From Paractinoplanes abujensis (GTDB lineage Bacteria > Actinomycetota > Actinomycetes > Mycobacteriales > Micromonosporaceae), in assembly GCF_014204895.1 (NCBI RefSeq), contig NZ_JACHMF010000001.1, forward strand, positions 558,001 through 622,000: a DNA stretch of 64,000 bases. Reading direction: 5' to 3'. Every line of letters begins with the position of its first letter. The stretch's first letter is position 1. The notes beneath the pieces are model-generated. The model was not told where the DNA came from and did not search any database. It worked only from the letters and a program-made list of their open reading frames with translations. Positions 62,605 through 64,000 of this stretch are shown piece after piece. The position numbers were made by a program, and so were the translations under genes.

Positions 62605-63047
62605 TGCGCGACCGAGCGTACCGCCTCCCGGATCGCGGTCGCCCCGGCCACCGCGAGCGCCGCGGCGCCCCGGACCGTCGCCGCGACCAACTGGTGCTCG
62701 GGTGGCACGCGCTCGATGATGGCCTGCCACTGCGCGGGGGTCAGCGGGAACGGGTTGCTGCCGCCGGCCATGCGCAGGATGAGCGCGTCGCGGAAACGCT
62801 CGTCGTTCTTGAGCGTTTCGCGCGTGATCGGCCGGCTCGCGAACTCGCGCGTGAAGTGGACACCGATCACCGAGTCGTGCGGGGCGTCGACGATCGTGCC
62901 GACCGCGGCCACGCCCCCGCCGCGGCCGCTGTGCCACAGGGCTACGTCGTCGCCGGCCGTGATCAGCTCGCGGTAGCGGCGAACCGTCCAGTCGCCACTG
63001 CCGCACACGCCGCGGGCCGGATTGTGCTGGAGAAGCCAGTGCGCCAT
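62601..63047 (-). CDS. EVE-domain (PUA-like) protein
   Basis: 148 residues. WLLQHNPARG, GDWTVRRYRELITAGDDVAL, WHSGRGGGVAAVGTIVDAP match the EVE domain, which binds modified bases in RNA or DNA. The last 25 residues are Ala-rich. It overlaps the kinase gene by 4 nt. Confidence 0.85.
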   Translation of the reverse strand: MAHWLLQHNPARGVCGSGDWTVRRYRELITAGDDVALWHSGRGGGVAAVGTIVDAPHDSVIGVHFTREFASRPITRETLKNDERFRDALILRMAGGSNPFPLTPAQWQAIIERVPPEHQLVAATVRGAAALAVAGATAIREAVRSVAQ

Positions 63048-63074
63048 CTGATCAGTCTCGTCAGCCGGGGGCGG

Positions 63075-63230
63075 TCAGGTCGCCAGTTCGCGCACGAATA
63101 CCCCGATGTTGCGGAAGACCTCGGCGATGCCGTCGCCGATGCCTTGCGCGATCTCCGAGGCCGGGCCGGGGTTCGTGCCGATGTAGAAGATGATGAGAAC
63201 GAGCACGATCCAGCCGAGGGCTTTCTTCAT
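63075..63230 (-). CDS. 51-residue small membrane protein
   Basis: MKKALGWIVLVLIIFYIGTN is one membrane helix with a charged start, followed by an amphipathic stretch (GIGDGIAEVFRNIGVFVREL). AAGGAG lies 8-9 nt before the ATG. Unknown function; small proteins of this shape are conserved in Micromonosporaceae and Streptomyces in my memory. Confidence 0.7.
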   Translation of the reverse strand: MKKALGWIVLVLIIFYIGTNPGPASEIAQGIGDGIAEVFRNIGVFVRELAT

Positions 63231-63304
63231 CAGATCGGCTCCTTCCGCGACCGGGCGTGTGCCTACATGATCGTGGCACGTCGGCGCACGCGTTTCGCGC
63301 ACCT

Positions 63305-64000
63305 TCACCCGCGCGGCGCGAACAACGCTTGCGCATTCGACCAGCAGACGGCATTCAGCCACTCATCGCCCAGGTCCAACCGGACCAGCGCATCGATCTG
63401 GTGCTCGTACGGATACGGAATGTTGGGGAAGTCGCTGCCCAGCAGCACCTTGCCGGCCAGCCCCAGATCGCGCAGCCGCGGTCTCAGATCGCGCGGGAAC
63501 GGCGCCATCTGCTCGAAGAAGTCGGTGAAGGCCATCGTGGTGTCCAGCCGGACCTGCTCGTAACGCTCGGCCAGGTCGAGAAAACCCGCATATTCGGGCG
63601 CCCCGGCGTGCGCGATGATGACCGGCAGCCGCGGATGCCTGCGCAGCACGTCGCCGATCGGGCCGGGCCCGGTGAACCCGGCGGCCACCGGCCCCGACCC
63701 GGCGTGCACGACCACCGGCGCGCCCGCCTCGGCCAGCAGCCCCCACACCTCGTCGAGCTCGGGCAGCCGGGGGTCGAACCCGCCGACCTGCAGATGCACC
63801 TTCCAGATGCGCGCCCCACGATCAAGAGCCTCCTGCGCGTACGCCGTAGCGCCCGGCTCCGGGAAGAAGGTGGCACTGGGCAGGCAGCCCGGGGTGCGCG
63901 CGGCGAACGCGAGCGTCCAGTCGTTGAGGTCGGCCGCCATGTCCGGCCGATGCGCGTAGGCGAGCGCACTGAACATCCGGACGTTCAACTTCCTGAGCGT
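63305..64000 (-). CDS. Amidohydrolase family (TIM-barrel metal-dependent hydrolase), N-terminus outside window
   Basis: About 231 residues are visible; the frame stays open to the window end, so the N-terminal metal-binding HxH part is missing. Seen here: SALAYAHRPDMAADLNDW, KVHLQVGGFDP, APVVVHAGSGP (His), VIIAHAGAPEY (His), and LLGSDFPNIPYPYEHQID (Asp). It matches amidohydrolase-2 (ACMSD/LigI-like) proteins. Confidence 0.88.
   Translation of the reverse strand, partial: TLRKLNVRMFSALAYAHRPDMAADLNDWTLAFAARTPGCLPSATFFPEPGATAYAQEALDRGARIWKVHLQVGGFDPRLPELDEVWGLLAEAGAPVVVHAGSGPVAAGFTGPGPIGDVLRRHPRLPVIIAHAGAPEYAGFLDLAERYEQVRLDTTMAFTDFFEQMAPFPRDLRPRLRDLGLAGKVLLGSDFPNIPYPYEHQIDALVRLDLGDEWLNAVCWSNAQALFAPRG

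Overview
The window is chromosomal DNA of a very GC-rich actinobacterium, most likely a member of the Micromonosporaceae such as Actinoplanes or a relative. This rests on gene content (GlgE maltosyltransferase pathway, SigB/SigF-type sigma factor, polyphosphate glucokinase, F420-type PPOX flavoprotein, DUF397 and DUF6082 proteins, FxSxx-type RiPP enzymes, actinobacterial Ser/Thr kinase and PP2C phosphatases) and on frequent GTG/TTG starts and 4-nt gene overlaps. The genus is an inference. I see no tRNA, rRNA, CRISPR array, prophage or insertion sequence.

Layout. 0-4 kb: end of a repeat-rich protein, then a NuoF-like flavoprotein, a TlpA-like lipoprotein and a CcdA-like membrane protein (a redox/thiol operon), facing a PspC protein. 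4-6 kb: an ArsR-like repressor coupled to an MFS exporter, then a frameshifted relic of an ABC-2 permease. 6.3-9.0 kb: dinB (error-prone polymerase) between tandem repeat arrays of 29-bp and 15-bp units upstream and 43-bp units downstream. 9-18.7 kb: PP2C phosphatase, Tex, Ser/Thr kinase, acetyltransferase, DUF4240, VOC, FBP-type zinc protein, a SigE-family sigma factor with its membrane partner, and an aldo/keto reductase. 18.7-20.5 kb: small genes, two of them directly preceded by intrinsic-terminator hairpins.

20.6-25.9 kb (minus strand): a tightly coupled five-gene RiPP operon. A 53-residue FxsA-like precursor is followed by an FxsB-type radical SAM/SPASM enzyme, an HExxH-motif peptide-modifying protein, an MFS exporter and a TPR-like protein. 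26.5-33.8 kb: glgE-treS-pep2-glgB, a complete trehalose-to-alpha-glucan pathway. 34-40.4 kb: SigB-like sigma factor, ppgK, PPOX protein, a second sigma factor/membrane protein pair, GSP17M-like and PAP2 proteins. Two copies of a 121-bp element in opposite orientation lie here, 82% identical without gaps, with compensatory changes in a shared hairpin.

40.7-51.5 kb: secreted SH3-like/glucosaminidase protein, orphan CHASE-type histidine kinase, aldo/keto reductase, HrpA helicase, LamG-like secreted protein, RidA and HxlR. 51.7-58.5 kb: a B12-binding protein with the CarH photoreceptor motif W-x9-EH coupled to a PAS/GAF SpoIIE-type phosphatase, exonuclease III, an EAL phosphodiesterase and a universal stress protein. 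58.6-64 kb: citrate synthase, HtpG, PfkB kinase, EVE protein, a small membrane protein and the C-terminal part of an amidohydrolase cut by the window end.

The most interesting items are the RiPP operon with its atypical precursor C-terminus, the duplicated structured 121-bp element, the light/B12-sensing phosphatase pair, and the repeat arrays around dinB.
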